Origin: Gracilaria caudata
Lineage: Eukaryota; Rhodophyta; Florideophyceae; Gracilariales; Gracilariaceae
NCBI GenBank assembly: GCA_030374735.1
Contig: JASCIV010000137.1
Coordinates: 1-40,581, forward strand
Length of the DNA stretch: 40,581 bases
Reading direction: 5' to 3'
The translations under genes and the position numbers were made by a program. Shown one piece after another: positions 1-9,239 of this stretch. The notes under the pieces were generated by a model. It saw only the letters and a program-made list of their open reading frames with translations. It searched no databases and had not been told where the DNA came from. Each line of letters begins with the position of its first letter. The first letter of the stretch is position 1.

Positions 1-14
1 CCCCCCCCCCCCCC
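1..14 (+). repeat. Poly-C run at left edge
   Basis: Fourteen consecutive Cs open the window. It is not a telomere repeat by itself and may be a homopolymer at a sequencing or assembly boundary. Confidence 0.8.
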
Positions 15-108
15 ACCAACTGACAAAATATCTTGTCAAGCACACATGATGCTTCCGTATTTGTAATTGTCGAAGTGTCGCTCTAAAGAATAAGCCACGC
101 CGATGCTT

Positions 109-1278
109 TCACGAATGGAGTCCGCTTACCGGAAATGCCCGTGTACCCTTTCTCATTTCACCCGTATTGGGTGTGTCATTCGTGGTGTTGCCAAGACGTT
201 CCCACGTACACGGAGAACCTTCAGTAAGCGACTTAACCGCAACCAGAGTCAATTCCTGTCTTCTTCGCCACTTTCTCGTCCGTTTGGTGTTACGTTTCGC
301 AAGCGCAATCAGCCTTCCAGGGTATTTCTTCCAGCTGTCACCGTCCCTTTCTGGCGTTGCACTACGCGCAAGTGCCCCACTGATGATTGCGTTGTGATTT
401 GGATTAATCAACGGTTGCCCGAACCCCAATTTCAAAGTGTTATCCATGTAAATGAATGCCTTCACGTCTCGTTCGTTGGGTACTAAGATCTTAAGCCATT
501 CGAAGCGCTCATCATTCTTACTGGCCGTGAACCATGTCTCCATCCATAGCGCCGCCGGAGTCTCTCTTCGAGCGCAATACTCTGCTTTTACCACGTAGTC
601 GATCACCCCGCTTCTTGAGCTGTTCACGAGCATCTTCTTTCTGAATTCAGCTATGATGTTCTCCCAGCCGGACATGACCGGACTGTTTGCACTGTTGAAC
701 AGCATAACAATGTTGCGCGTATTGAGACCATTTCCACCCAACTGTTTCCCAAGCAAGTGACCTCTTGTGCATTTCGTACCAGGCCCGAGCCATCCGGGCG
801 GCCGATCATAGTTGTATGCCATTTTCCCGCATTCGGCCAGATCTTCACCCTTTTTGCTTTTCACGGCTCGGAACGTCGCCCGTACTGATGATGCTTTCCA
901 ATCCTTGAAGCTGGCTTTCGGATTCAGAATAGGTCCGTAAATGAGAGTAACCCCATTACGCTGGAGACAATCCTGATATTTGTAGTCATCCTCGCTCACC
1001 GGATACCTTCTCTCAAAATTGTTGTCGCTTTTCGAAGGAATAGGTGTGGTTTGGAAGACAGATTGAAGATATTTAACCAAGGAATCGATGCTCCCAACAT
1101 CTCGAAGTTTTACATTGTATACCTGTGCTAAAGCGTACAGCGCGATAACAGTATAAAGCACTCCCACTGCCAAGCAGATGGATAACCTTTGCAACAACGC
1201 CCCAACTAACATTCCCTTTGAGTTTGTCACTAGAGGGAACTTTTGTTCGGGAAGGTCGGGGGGCAAGGTGAACTGCAT
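109..1278 (-). CDS. Membrane-anchored DNA/RNA non-specific endonuclease-like protein (copy 1)
   Basis: Encodes 389 aa from an ATG at 1278. A hydrophobic segment at about residues 32-51 follows a short N-terminal stretch, suggesting a signal anchor with the rest outside the cytosol. The core carries the nuclease signature TRGHLLGKQLGG (171-182), followed by an Asn-rich stretch (N189, N195, N198) and a Trp-Glu pair at 205-206. This is the pattern of the DNA/RNA non-specific endonuclease group (Endonuclea_NS_2-like), in which the His of RGH (H174) is catalytic and a downstream Asn helps bind the metal. The C-terminal ~80 residues are basic and low in conservation. The gene at 3884-4870 is a clear paralogue: both share the RGHLL...LGG core, an Ala-Ala-Leu-Trp motif and a KAFIY motif. 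The likely role is degradation of extracellular or lumenal nucleic acid. Activity and localisation are inferred; the family call rests on motifs only. Confidence 0.72.
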   Translation of the reverse strand: MQFTLPPDLPEQKFPLVTNSKGMLVGALLQRLSICLAVGVLYTVIALYALAQVYNVKLRDVGSIDSLVKYLQSVFQTTPIPSKSDNNFERRYPVSEDDYKYQDCLQRNGVTLIYGPILNPKASFKDWKASSVRATFRAVKSKKGEDLAECGKMAYNYDRPPGWLGPGTKCTRGHLLGKQLGGNGLNTRNIVMLFNSANSPVMSGWENIIAEFRKKMLVNSSRSGVIDYVVKAEYCARRETPAALWMETWFTASKNDERFEWLKILVPNERDVKAFIYMDNTLKLGFGQPLINPNHNAIISGALARSATPERDGDSWKKYPGRLIALAKRNTKRTRKWRRRQELTLVAVKSLTEGSPCTWERLGNTTNDTPNTGEMRKGTRAFPVSGLHS

Positions 1279-1875
1279 TTATACGATACCCAATTTCATA
1301 AGAATCCTTGCTCTTCGAGCCTCGCTGGTCCACGGATACTTTTGAGTAGCTATGTACTGGTACAATACACGCGCATGATGATGATTGTATTTGGCCGCTA
1401 AAACTGTTACAATTGGTGTTTTACCTCTCCTCTCAGATGCAGCACGACGGAATGGGCCAACCGACAATGTTGTTCACCTTCTGAACAGATATCAGTCAAA
1501 ACTACGAGGTGTAACAATAGGATTCCTATTATAGGACAACTCCGTCCGACTATCAAACTGTTCGCTCATTAAACTCGTCGTACCTTCGTAAATACTCGCG
1601 GTTTTTGCTATGCCACGGAGCTATTTCTACCCAAACTAAAGTTGTCCAACAAAGAGCTGTACGTAAAGAATCAATATTGCTGGTTACGCAGGTGTATACC
1701 CTTCAGGGTTAACCCTCTTAACACCTAAGTTGAGAGAACGTCCGTCTCCTTTGCTTCTCGGACTGTACATGTCAGCCGCGGTCATAATTCGGGTAAGAAA
1801 GAAGAAGACAGCACTCGCTCAAGCCGCAAACCTTCTTGATTTCCTCCTTGCGCCGCCAGTTGCCCCGAGTTCATC
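1279..1875. other. Intergenic, no gene recognised
   Basis: I see no supportable gene here. A minus-strand open stretch at 1279-1467 has no ATG and stops immediately before the ATG of the nuclease, in the same frame. A perfect 12-bp palindrome (AGGGTTAACCCT) lies at 1705-1716. The minus-strand sequence next to 1278 should hold the promoter of the nuclease gene. Confidence 0.5.
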
Positions 1876-2172
1876 CTACTTTCGTCGCCGCTTTGGCGAG
1901 CCCTGTGGCGAAGGACTGCGACTTCGTTTTCGCCTCGGTTCTGATGCTGTCCTGAGGTTGGCATTGGCTGGTAGCTCGGCAGGCAAGGCTGAGCTCACGT
2001 GCTTCGGCAACTCCGGAGATGCGTCGTTCCTTTTCAGCCATGCCGAGTATTGCACAGCCTCGTAGCCCATGCTAACGGCCAATCCCAACACCACCGAAAT
2101 GCACAAGAACGCATCCGGCATAAACACATCGCCGAATCTGTCCACGAATATGCAATCGGCTGCAAGGTCCAT
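1876..2172 (-). CDS. Possible small single-pass membrane protein with basic Arg/Ser tail
   Basis: Encodes 98 aa from an ATG at 2172. A hydrophobic helix at roughly residues 21-40 is followed by a polar region and a strongly basic Arg/Ser/Pro tail (residues 79-98). I recognise no family. In favour of a real gene: an ATG start, one well-formed transmembrane segment, and a position immediately downstream of a C-rich strand (the complement of the G-tract at 2179-2250) that could act as a promoter element. Against: it is short, the opposite strand is also open, and nothing homologous comes to mind. It may instead be the first exon of a longer gene. Confidence 0.3.
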   Translation of the reverse strand: MDLAADCIFVDRFGDVFMPDAFLCISVVLGLAVSMGYEAVQYSAWLKRNDASPELPKHVSSALPAELPANANLRTASEPRRKRSRSPSPQGSPKRRRK

Positions 2173-2178
2173 TTCAAA

Positions 2179-2250
2179 GGGTGAGGGTAAGGGTGAGGGG
2201 TTGGGTGAGGGGTTGGTTGAGGGGTTGGGGTTGGGGGTGGAGGAGGGGGA
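2179..2250 (+). repeat. G-run tract with degenerate GGGTGA/GGGTTG units
   Basis: About 72 bases made of many runs of three to five Gs spaced by two- to four-base TGA, TAA or TT spacers. The plus strand can form G-quadruplexes and the minus strand is C-rich. The units resemble degenerate telomere-like repeats (GGGTGA, GGGTAA, GGGGTTG) but are not a uniform array. The tract ends a few bases upstream of the possible small ORF starting at 2172 on the minus strand. Confidence 0.8.
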
Positions 2251-3883
2251 AAGCAGTGGAATATTGCGGTAATGAGAAGGAGAAGGTTGGGTGTCAAGTT
2301 GTGAGCGATGCGGGTGGTGGGGAAGAGAAACGAAAACGGGCCGAGAACGAAGAGACCGCAGCGGCAGCGCTTAAGTAGTGGTGGTAGTTCCTCTTCTACC
2401 ACCGAGAATGTCAGTCATCAATGCAATGTTGTTACGGACGTGAATTTTGTGAATGGAAACCCAGACCGTGACGACAGCCTGCGTTTCCATTCCTCTAAAT
2501 CGCGTTCGAGAAAACGGAGACGAGAAACGTGACATGCCAAACAAAAGAGGAAACATCAGCAACATGCTCACCCAGGATCTCTCATATCTCTTCTAATTAA
2601 TATATGTCGCTGCAGGAATCTTGCGTGAGCAAAGATGAAAAGATCAGATACGAGGTGTAGCGGCTTCGGCTGATACTATCAGGGAGCAGAAGTGAACGCG
2701 GCAGTGGGGCAGCTTCTCCCCATTCGCTCCAAGCATCTCAATAATTATAATTATCGCGGAACCCGTTGCTGAGTACGTTGCCTCCGTGACGACTTCGTTG
2801 CTCTGAATTGCATTCTTCTCCACACCACACTACACGGACACAGGACGTGACATGTCGAGGAAGCATGTACTCATTACGTGGTGAATGTCGAACGCTATGC
2901 ACCACAGAGTCGATCTTAAGCAATTGCTCCAAGCACCCCAAGAAATTGTCAGGGAATCCGTCCCTGTGGTACAGCTGCCGCCGTGACGAGTTACACGCTC
3001 CGACCCGAAGCCTCCGAGTTGCTCACGGGACGTGACATTTCGATGAAAAAAGTGCCCAGAACGTGGTGAACGTTGAACACACACACCTCAGAACTTCTGA
3101 GTCAGAAACATTGAAGAATACATCATGTATGATATTGTTCTCCGGGAAGAGTATGGTCAAACTCATATACGCCCACGACAGCCTCCTATGATAAGCCTGC
3201 ACCAGACATGTAGCACGGTTGGCATTTTACTTGCTCCGACAAAGACCGAAGAGGTAGGGCTCTTTGAGATATATTAGTTTAACCCCTTAAATCAGAGCCA
3301 GCGACCCGGTTGCTGATTCTCTAGATAATGTTGCATGTAGCGGGCACATCATGATACTGTTCGTCTTCTCGTGGTGTGCCCGTCTCCGATCGAACTCGAT
3401 ACGAACGGACGAACGAGCGAACGGGTTTCCTACCGGGGCCAGAATCGATGTTGTCTCGTCCAATTTCAAAAAAAAGCGACAAAGATGTGAGTTCTTCAAA
3501 ACAACACTCCCGGTCTTCTCAACGCCGCAAAACGCACGGAGCTCATGATTTCCAAATCGATTTGATCTTCGTTCAAGAAACGTTCTTAAAGGCCGAGGAC
3601 CAAACTCCGAAAGTCGAAGAATACAATTAGTAGCAATAGATCAACGAGACGCGCGACCCAGCCTCAGACTGCAGAAGCAGATATTTTTCAGGGCGTACAA
3701 ACATCATGAAGTGCATCTTCCGCTTCAATTTCATAAAGTTAACACTTTTATCCAGCTCTAACTTCAATTTCATACGACTCTGTTTACTTCGTAGCTCTTG
3801 TCTAATCTTTACCTTAGTTCATAGATACATTATGAAGTAAAAGATATCTGCCGAGAAGCCGAATTGCAAGTGAGTACCGAAGC
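2251..3883. other. Gene-poor region with an old direct duplication
   Basis: No convincing coding region. Small open frames on both strands overlap each other and lack recognisable motifs. The stretch contains a diverged direct repeat (2726-3105, listed separately) and, near 3723 and 3770, two copies of a CTTCAATTTCATA word in AT-rich DNA 3' of the second nuclease gene. Confidence 0.5.
2726..3105 (+). repeat. Diverged direct tandem duplication, unit ~185-200 bp
   Basis: Two head-to-tail copies begin with GCTCCAAGCA at 2726 and 2926. They share a CCGTGACGA word, then GGACGTGACAT at 2843 and 3028, then TCG, ACGTGGTGAA and a CACAGAG/CTCAGA ending. The offset is 200 bp at the left and 185 bp further right, so indels separate the copies. 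Neither copy has an obvious open frame. It looks like an old tandem duplication or remnant of an unrecognised repeat family. Confidence 0.6.
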
Positions 3884-4870
3884 TCAATGTTCTTCTTCTA
3901 TGTTCTTCCTGTTGGGCATCTTCCAAGAACAAATAGAGTTTTCACGTTTGAATTTCTTGTGCGAAGCACTATAGGCACGAGGGTTATCCCTCTCCTGTTT
4001 CTTACGAGAGACTAGCTGGTGAGGGTACCGGAGATTTTTGCGGCGCTCAGATGTCAATTCTTCATTAATCAGAGCCACGTTTCCGACGAACACATTGTCT
4101 CTATCCCCCAAATTTGTGAAACCGAGCCCTAAGGCAGCGCTTTTATCAACGTAGATGAATGCCTTCACATCTTCTTCATTTGGAATCAAGATCCTCAACC
4201 ATTCCTGAAAATTGTCTTCCTCAGTTTTCTTTATTAAGGCTTGAAGCCAAAGGGCGGCCGGAGATGTCCGTCGTTTGCAATAAACTGCTTCAACCCTGTA
4301 ATGTATCTCCGCAATGCTTGGGTTTGCGATTAGCACATTCTTTCTCACTTCCGCTATTGTGCTCTCCCATTTTTTCATGACATGTCCGTTCGCATTTTGG
4401 CAAAGAGCAACCATGTTCAGAGCACAGTTCCCGACTCCCCCTAAAGATCTCGCAAGGAGGTGACCCCTGGTAAGTATGCAACATGTACTGTCGTTCCTCA
4501 GCCCTGGAGGGATAACCTTGGCGTCGCTCCCACACTCTCTCAGATTGTGTTGTTCAGTGGGGCGAAAAGTAGCTAGGATGAATGTCGCCTTGTCCGGGCC
4601 CTTCTCAGAAGTCAGAGGAGGCCCATATACTACGAATGCGTTGTGGCGCTGTAGACACTCCATGTGATGGTCAATCACCTCTTCCGGTTGCCGAATCGTC
4701 GTCCCCAACTGTTTTGATCGTGGGAAGATTCCCATTCGATGAACAGTTGGTGCGCCAAGGTTATACTCAACGTTTTTAGCTTGAATATACCCACTGAAGG
4801 CGTCCCCATTAACCAAAACGTTCAAACCGAGGGCAAAGGAAAAGGAGCCAATGAAAAATCGTAGCAGCAT
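3884..4870 (-). CDS. Secreted DNA/RNA non-specific endonuclease-like protein (copy 2)
   Basis: Encodes 328 aa from an ATG at 4870. The first ~22 residues are a hydrophobic signal-peptide-like segment, so this copy is probably secreted or lumenal, unlike copy 1, which begins with a longer polar N-terminus and an internal anchor. The core has TRGHLLARSLGG (134-145) with the putative catalytic H137, then N148, N152, N159, N161 and a Trp-Glu pair at 168-169. Shared blocks with the gene at 109-1278 include the AALW motif (205-208) and KAFIY (236-240), so the two arose by duplication and then diverged widely. The C-terminal tail is Lys/Arg-rich. The likely role is nucleic-acid scavenging or defence outside the cytosol, which is inference. 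Confidence 0.72.
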   Translation of the reverse strand: MLLRFFIGSFSFALGLNVLVNGDAFSGYIQAKNVEYNLGAPTVHRMGIFPRSKQLGTTIRQPEEVIDHHMECLQRHNAFVVYGPPLTSEKGPDKATFILATFRPTEQHNLRECGSDAKVIPPGLRNDSTCCILTRGHLLARSLGGVGNCALNMVALCQNANGHVMKKWESTIAEVRKNVLIANPSIAEIHYRVEAVYCKRRTSPAALWLQALIKKTEEDNFQEWLRILIPNEEDVKAFIYVDKSAALGLGFTNLGDRDNVFVGNVALINEELTSERRKNLRYPHQLVSRKKQERDNPRAYSASHKKFKRENSICSWKMPNRKNIEEEH

Positions 4871-5805
4871 ATCTTACAAACAAAGAGGACGTGCTGCAGA
4901 ATGCAAGAAGATAATGTCACGCAAATGAGCTTTGGCGGAGAAAGAAGACCTGCGCCAGAAAGTGTGCAGCTGCAGATGGCTCTGCGATTCTGAGCAGACC
5001 TTTCTGCAGCAGTACTGTGAAGTACTATATACAACGAGAGTCAGCACCTCTCGGATAGACTGATATTATTACTATGCCATTACTTTGCAGGGCCTTTCGT
5101 TGTATCACATGAAGATCTTTTGTATTAAGGTACAAGATTTGAATTGTTCCATTTTCTTAACCACAGTGTGGAACATCGTCCGTCGTGCTGATCACGCTCG
5201 TATTCTGGGCTAGATGAGGAAACGAGTGAGTCCCTTGAGAAGGTTTCAAACCAGTTCTCTCAAACCCAAAGGTCAAAGACTTCTCCTTCGGGACGGGTAG
5301 TACGCACTGTGCGGGACATGATTTCGTATCATCGTTGGTGCTTCAATTGTTCGAACCCCTCGGAGCAAGTACGTATAAAAACCGTTCCCTGGCAAGAATT
5401 GCCGCAACGCAAGCGGTATTCCGTACCCACAGGCATCGAATCCCAGGGTAACGTAGCTCAATGACTTTTTTCTAGGTCACAATTGAAAGCCCATGGAATG
5501 CGCACCTTTCCCACAAAAGCTTTGGTCGTCCTACCCATACCACTTAACCCATACGAGCCCACCCGGCGGATACAAATTCGATGCTATTGACAGCGCAGTG
5601 CCAAATCTACAGGGTGCACTCACCCTGTAGCAGATGTGGCGTCGAAAGAGCTAGCAAAAGTGTGCCTTTCACACATGAAAAGCTTTTAAACTAGGGCAAA
5701 TCCGTTAGCGGTAGATCTCCAATGATCCATCTCCAGTTCCGCCTCCATCCTCATTGTCATTCCCCGTGCTCGGCATCTTAGCTCCTGTGTTCGATCAGCG
5801 CTTCT
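4871..5805. other. Intergenic between nuclease copy 2 and the t6A gene
   Basis: No gene recognised. It should contain the promoters of two divergently transcribed genes, the nuclease at 4870 (minus) and the Qri7-like gene at 5806 (plus). The only structure I can point to is the perfect hairpin at 5607-5630. Confidence 0.5.
5607..5630. repeat. Perfect 10-bp inverted repeat (hairpin)
   Basis: CTACAGGGTG and its exact reverse complement are separated by the four bases CACT. Flanking bases extend the symmetry imperfectly (GCCA...ATCT against AGATGTGGC). It lies about 180 bp upstream of the Qri7-like start codon, in the right place for a regulator-binding site or transcript hairpin. No protein can be named. 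Confidence 0.7.
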
Positions 5806-7170
5806 ATGCGACGCCTCCTTGCTTTCGTCCCTCAACTGCGGCCATTTCGCCCACTCCTTTTGCCCCCGACCCCATCCCACGTCCCCGCAAGATGGGTCTG
5901 TTCTCGTAATCGACGCCGCAAGAACGTCGGTGTACCGAAGAACGTTCAAATCGGTGCGCCGCCGCCACAGCTCGCTGCGCATCAATCCCCCTGGGAGGAC
6001 TATCTCATCCCGGAATTGGCCGGTAACTCTTCGCCCAAGAATCCGAAGAGATACGCCCGAGACGCTGACCCGTTCGTCGTTCTGGGCGTGGAGTCGTCTT
6101 GTGATGACACGGCCGCCGCGATTGTTCGGTCTGATGGTGTGATTTTGGGCGAATGTCGCGTCTCGCAGGATGCGCTCACGGAGGCTTGGGGAGGAGTGGT
6201 CCCTCACGTTGCGCGTGACGCACATGCTGCAGTCATTGATAACGTGATTCAACGCGCACTTGCAGACGCAGGCATGATTCCCACACAATTGGACGCTGTC
6301 GCAGCAACCATGGGACCCGGGCTCGAAGTCTGTTTGCGCGTCGGATATCGAGCCGCCCGGAAAATCGCACTTGACCATGACAAGGACTTTGTTGCTGTTA
6401 ATCATCTTGAGGCCCATGTACTTGTTGCTCGTCTTGCGGCATTCACCCGGTTTCCGTTTCTCACGTTGCTTGTTTCGGGAGGTCATTGTCAACTTCTTCT
6501 TGTGCGCGATGTGGCGCAGTATGAGGTGCTTGGTGGCACGCTTGACGATGCGTTGGGAGAAGCGTTCGATAAGACAGCGCGTTTGTTGGGACTTGAGGTG
6601 GGGTCTGGAGGGGGACCTGCGTTAGAACAACTCGCTTTGAAGGGGGATCCCCGTTCAATTCCGTTTCCGGTGCCTATGGCTAAACGCCAAGATTGCAACT
6701 TTTCGTTTGCGGGGCTCAAGACCAGTGTTCGCGTCGCAATAGATAAACTGGGAGGTGATGAAAGGGTAAAGGCGAACGAAATGCTCAGCGCCAATATTGC
6801 GGCTTCTTTTCAGGAGACGTGCGTTCGTCATCTTGAGCATCGGGTGAAACGAGCGATCAAGTTATGTGCGGAGCATGATATCGGCGTGAATACATTAGTT
6901 GTTTCTGGGGGTGTGGCAGCGAATAAGGTAGTGCGAACGAGGTTGCAATGTCTCTGTGAGAGTCGAGAGTGGAGTTGCGTTTTTCCTCCCATTCGACTTT
7001 GTACTGACAACGGTGTGATGGTCGGATGGACCGGTATCGAACGTCTTCGTATGGGCATTGCAGATAAAACAAGTAATCTGGATGTACGAGCTCGGTGGCC
7101 TCTCGCTGGCCTGGGCCCATTGTCTGTCCCGTTGCCTCCTGACGTATCTAAAACAGTTGCAGCATCATAA
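5806..7170 (+). CDS. Organellar tRNA N6-threonylcarbamoyladenosine protein (Qri7/OSGEPL1/TsaD family)
   Basis: Encodes 454 aa. This family transfers the threonylcarbamoyl group to A37 of ANN-decoding tRNAs; eukaryotic organelles use a bacterial-like single protein. Residues 1-85 are an Arg/Pro-rich extension consistent with mitochondrial and/or plastid targeting. The ASKHA core follows: GVESSCDDT (95-102), the metal-binding NHLEAH (199-204, H200 and H204), a nucleotide-binding SGGH (224-227), a TLDDALGEAFDK stretch (245-256), a second SGG (367-369) and the third metal ligand in CTDNG (D401). The chain is complete, with all three expected metal ligands. The cytosolic Kae1 paralogue belongs to a different subgroup and lacks such an extension. 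Which organelle it serves cannot be read from the sequence. Confidence 0.93.
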   Translation: MRRLLAFVPQLRPFRPLLLPPTPSHVPARWVCSRNRRRKNVGVPKNVQIGAPPPQLAAHQSPWEDYLIPELAGNSSPKNPKRYARDADPFVVLGVESSCDDTAAAIVRSDGVILGECRVSQDALTEAWGGVVPHVARDAHAAVIDNVIQRALADAGMIPTQLDAVAATMGPGLEVCLRVGYRAARKIALDHDKDFVAVNHLEAHVLVARLAAFTRFPFLTLLVSGGHCQLLLVRDVAQYEVLGGTLDDALGEAFDKTARLLGLEVGSGGGPALEQLALKGDPRSIPFPVPMAKRQDCNFSFAGLKTSVRVAIDKLGGDERVKANEMLSANIAASFQETCVRHLEHRVKRAIKLCAEHDIGVNTLVVSGGVAANKVVRTRLQCLCESREWSCVFPPIRLCTDNGVMVGWTGIERLRMGIADKTSNLDVRARWPLAGLGPLSVPLPPDVSKTVAAS

Positions 7171-7547
7171 AAGCCCCAAACCCCTACCTTCGTACTTATG
7201 TTCAAGATGTGCAAAAAGGAACACGCACATACGTTTTGTCGAAAACAGATTGGTTTGAGCTGGACCGCTTCGAGCACGGCGATGGACGAAGCATAGTGCC
7301 CTGAAAGGTGGAGCGGACTGAATTTTTGAAGCTGGGTTCAATATCCCCACTGCTGCAACATATATCCAGCATACGACCGTTCCACAAGGGCCAACTAAAA
7401 CGAGCGTGAAGCTTCACTGAGCTTTACGACATGGTCTTCGGGAAAATCATGGTTTCAGTGTGAAGCAACTATATGAAAGCACCAACAACATGCTATGTCT
7501 TGCCAGTGCAAACATCTTATTTACTAAACGAGACATTGGGGACAAAG
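7171..7547. other. Intergenic between convergent genes
   Basis: Carries the 3' ends of the Qri7-like gene (plus) and the ketol-acid reductoisomerase gene (minus). No additional gene or repeat is seen. Confidence 0.55.
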
Positions 7548-9239
7548 TCACGAAAGACTTGCTCGGGCCGCATCATCTGAACCGGTTCCGGTGAGCGAAA
7601 TGTCGACGGAAGGGCGCAACTTGGCACACTCCAGCACAGCAGGGTGAATCTTATGGTTCAGGAAGTCATCCAAGCGCTTCATATTAAGCGAGTCGCCATT
7701 GTCAATGGCAGTATATGCCCTCTGAGAGAGGTTGTAGTCAAATCTTGGAGCCCACTTCTTACTGCCCGTCGCAGCAGTAAACGAGCAGTTGAAGACCATG
7801 TACGCGACACCTCTAGCATGCATATACGGTGAGAGACTGTCAACAGATTCAATGACAGATTCGTTGATGATCTCGGATAATACGTGACCCTTCTCTAGTA
7901 GCACATCAATCTGTGCCATCATTGTAGCACAGTACACCCCTGCAGAGAACGGGTCAATAATATTTTCAGTCGCAGCAGAGCGTTTGCTACGCACAACCTC
8001 ACCGACCTTCCACATTCGAGTGCCATCAATTGGCGAGATAACCGGGAATCTCTTAGCTCGGTTTCCCGCGGCAATAACAGACCGGATCTCATTTCCACAT
8101 TCAACATCTTCATAACATTCAACGACAATCTCATAAGCTGGCTCATAAGCAGCACAATAAGCTTTGGCGAAGATTGCTCGATCCTCATCGTTCATATCGG
8201 TGTATACAGCCTTGATACCTCTCTTTGATATCACTCGTGACACAGGTCCAGTGATACACTCAGTAGAACGTACGAATGCCTCTTCTTCATCCATGCCCTT
8301 ATCCAGCACAAATCGTCTCCACAAACTTTCGCACACACCATGGATAGCACCCAGAAGAATGCAACGTTCACCAAAAATATCAGAGCGGTATTCGTTTCTA
8401 AGAGTAGTCTGGAAGCTAAACGGGGCGCCTATGGCTACAGCCCATCCAATGGCAAGATCGGTTGCTTTGCCGTCCACATCTCTTTCGACTGCAAAGGAGC
8501 AGTTGATACCCGCGCCGTTCTCAGTCTTCCCTTGGACATAGAGCTTTCTAACAGATGGGCCCATGCCCTTCGGTGCCACAAGAATGACACTAATATCATC
8601 AGGGAACGTCTCGCCGATGGAGTCCATGTGACCAAGAAGGAAACCATGCGACAAACCAAGAGTGGCGCCAGGCTTCATAGCGGCAAACACCTTCTTGTAA
8701 CAATTCGCGGTGGCCGCATCAGAAATAAGGAGGATGACAAAATCACTTTCCGAAATAACCTTGTACATCTCGCCGAGGGTTCCGTTCTCCTCTGTAAAGC
8801 CAGCTTTCCTAGCCTGAGCTAGGGAAGACGATCCACTTCGCAGTCCAACAACAACCTTTGCGTCAACGTTGGCATCACGGAAAGAGTCCCTCAAATTCTG
8901 GGCCTGTGCCGGACCCTGACTTCCCCAGCCAATGACACCTATCTGCTTCACGGAGGCGAACGCGCTCGGGAGACTGGAGAACACATCCCGTCCTCCTCGA
9001 ACTATGTACTCGACCGTCTCTGCAAGCGTGATACGCTCTTTTTTGAAGCATTTGGTATCAAAGTCGGCGGCCTTTGCACGCTCCTCTGTGACGGACGGCA
9101 CGGACATTGTGACGATGCGCACGGGGCTGCGCGTGGCGCGGGCGACGTGTGGGCGGATCGATGCGATGGATGATGAAACGAAGTGCGATTTTGAAGGGGC
9201 GGAAGCGCCGAGCCACACGGAGGGGGTGAAGGCGGACAT
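7548..9239 (-). CDS. Ketol-acid reductoisomerase, plant-type, plastid precursor
   Basis: Encodes 563 aa from the ATG at 9239. It catalyses Mg2+- and NADPH-dependent isomeroreduction of acetolactate and acetohydroxybutyrate in valine and isoleucine synthesis, in plastids. The first ~45 residues are Ser/Ala/Arg-rich with few acids, typical of a transit peptide. The Rossmann motif GWGSQGPAQ is at 104-112, a VAPKGMGP block at 222-229, and the acidic metal-binding segment S-D-I-F-G-E-R (D287, E291) at 286-292. The chain has the long, duplicated C-terminal helical domain of class II (plant/E. coli-like) enzymes. The frame stays open upstream to another ATG at 9374, which would add 45 basic residues; I prefer 9239 because the residues after it look like a transit peptide. 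Confidence 0.96.
   Translation of the reverse strand: MSAFTPSVWLGASAPSKSHFVSSSIASIRPHVARATRSPVRIVTMSVPSVTEERAKAADFDTKCFKKERITLAETVEYIVRGGRDVFSSLPSAFASVKQIGVIGWGSQGPAQAQNLRDSFRDANVDAKVVVGLRSGSSSLAQARKAGFTEENGTLGEMYKVISESDFVILLISDAATANCYKKVFAAMKPGATLGLSHGFLLGHMDSIGETFPDDISVILVAPKGMGPSVRKLYVQGKTENGAGINCSFAVERDVDGKATDLAIGWAVAIGAPFSFQTTLRNEYRSDIFGERCILLGAIHGVCESLWRRFVLDKGMDEEEAFVRSTECITGPVSRVISKRGIKAVYTDMNDEDRAIFAKAYCAAYEPAYEIVVECYEDVECGNEIRSVIAAGNRAKRFPVISPIDGTRMWKVGEVVRSKRSAATENIIDPFSAGVYCATMMAQIDVLLEKGHVLSEIINESVIESVDSLSPYMHARGVAYMVFNCSFTAATGSKKWAPRFDYNLSQRAYTAIDNGDSLNMKRLDDFLNHKIHPAVLECAKLRPSVDISLTGTGSDDAARASLS

Noticed and set aside
1..20. Telomere at the left edge
   Set aside because: A single run of 14 Cs followed by unique sequence is not a telomeric array.
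1705..1716. AGGGTTAACCCT palindrome as a head-to-head telomere fusion point
   Set aside because: Only one unit on each side; flanks contain no further telomere-like repeats, so chance is the simplest explanation.
5686..6492. 268-codon open frame on the minus strand
   Set aside because: It lies antisense to the Qri7-like gene, has no recognisable motif, and is explained by that gene's codon composition.
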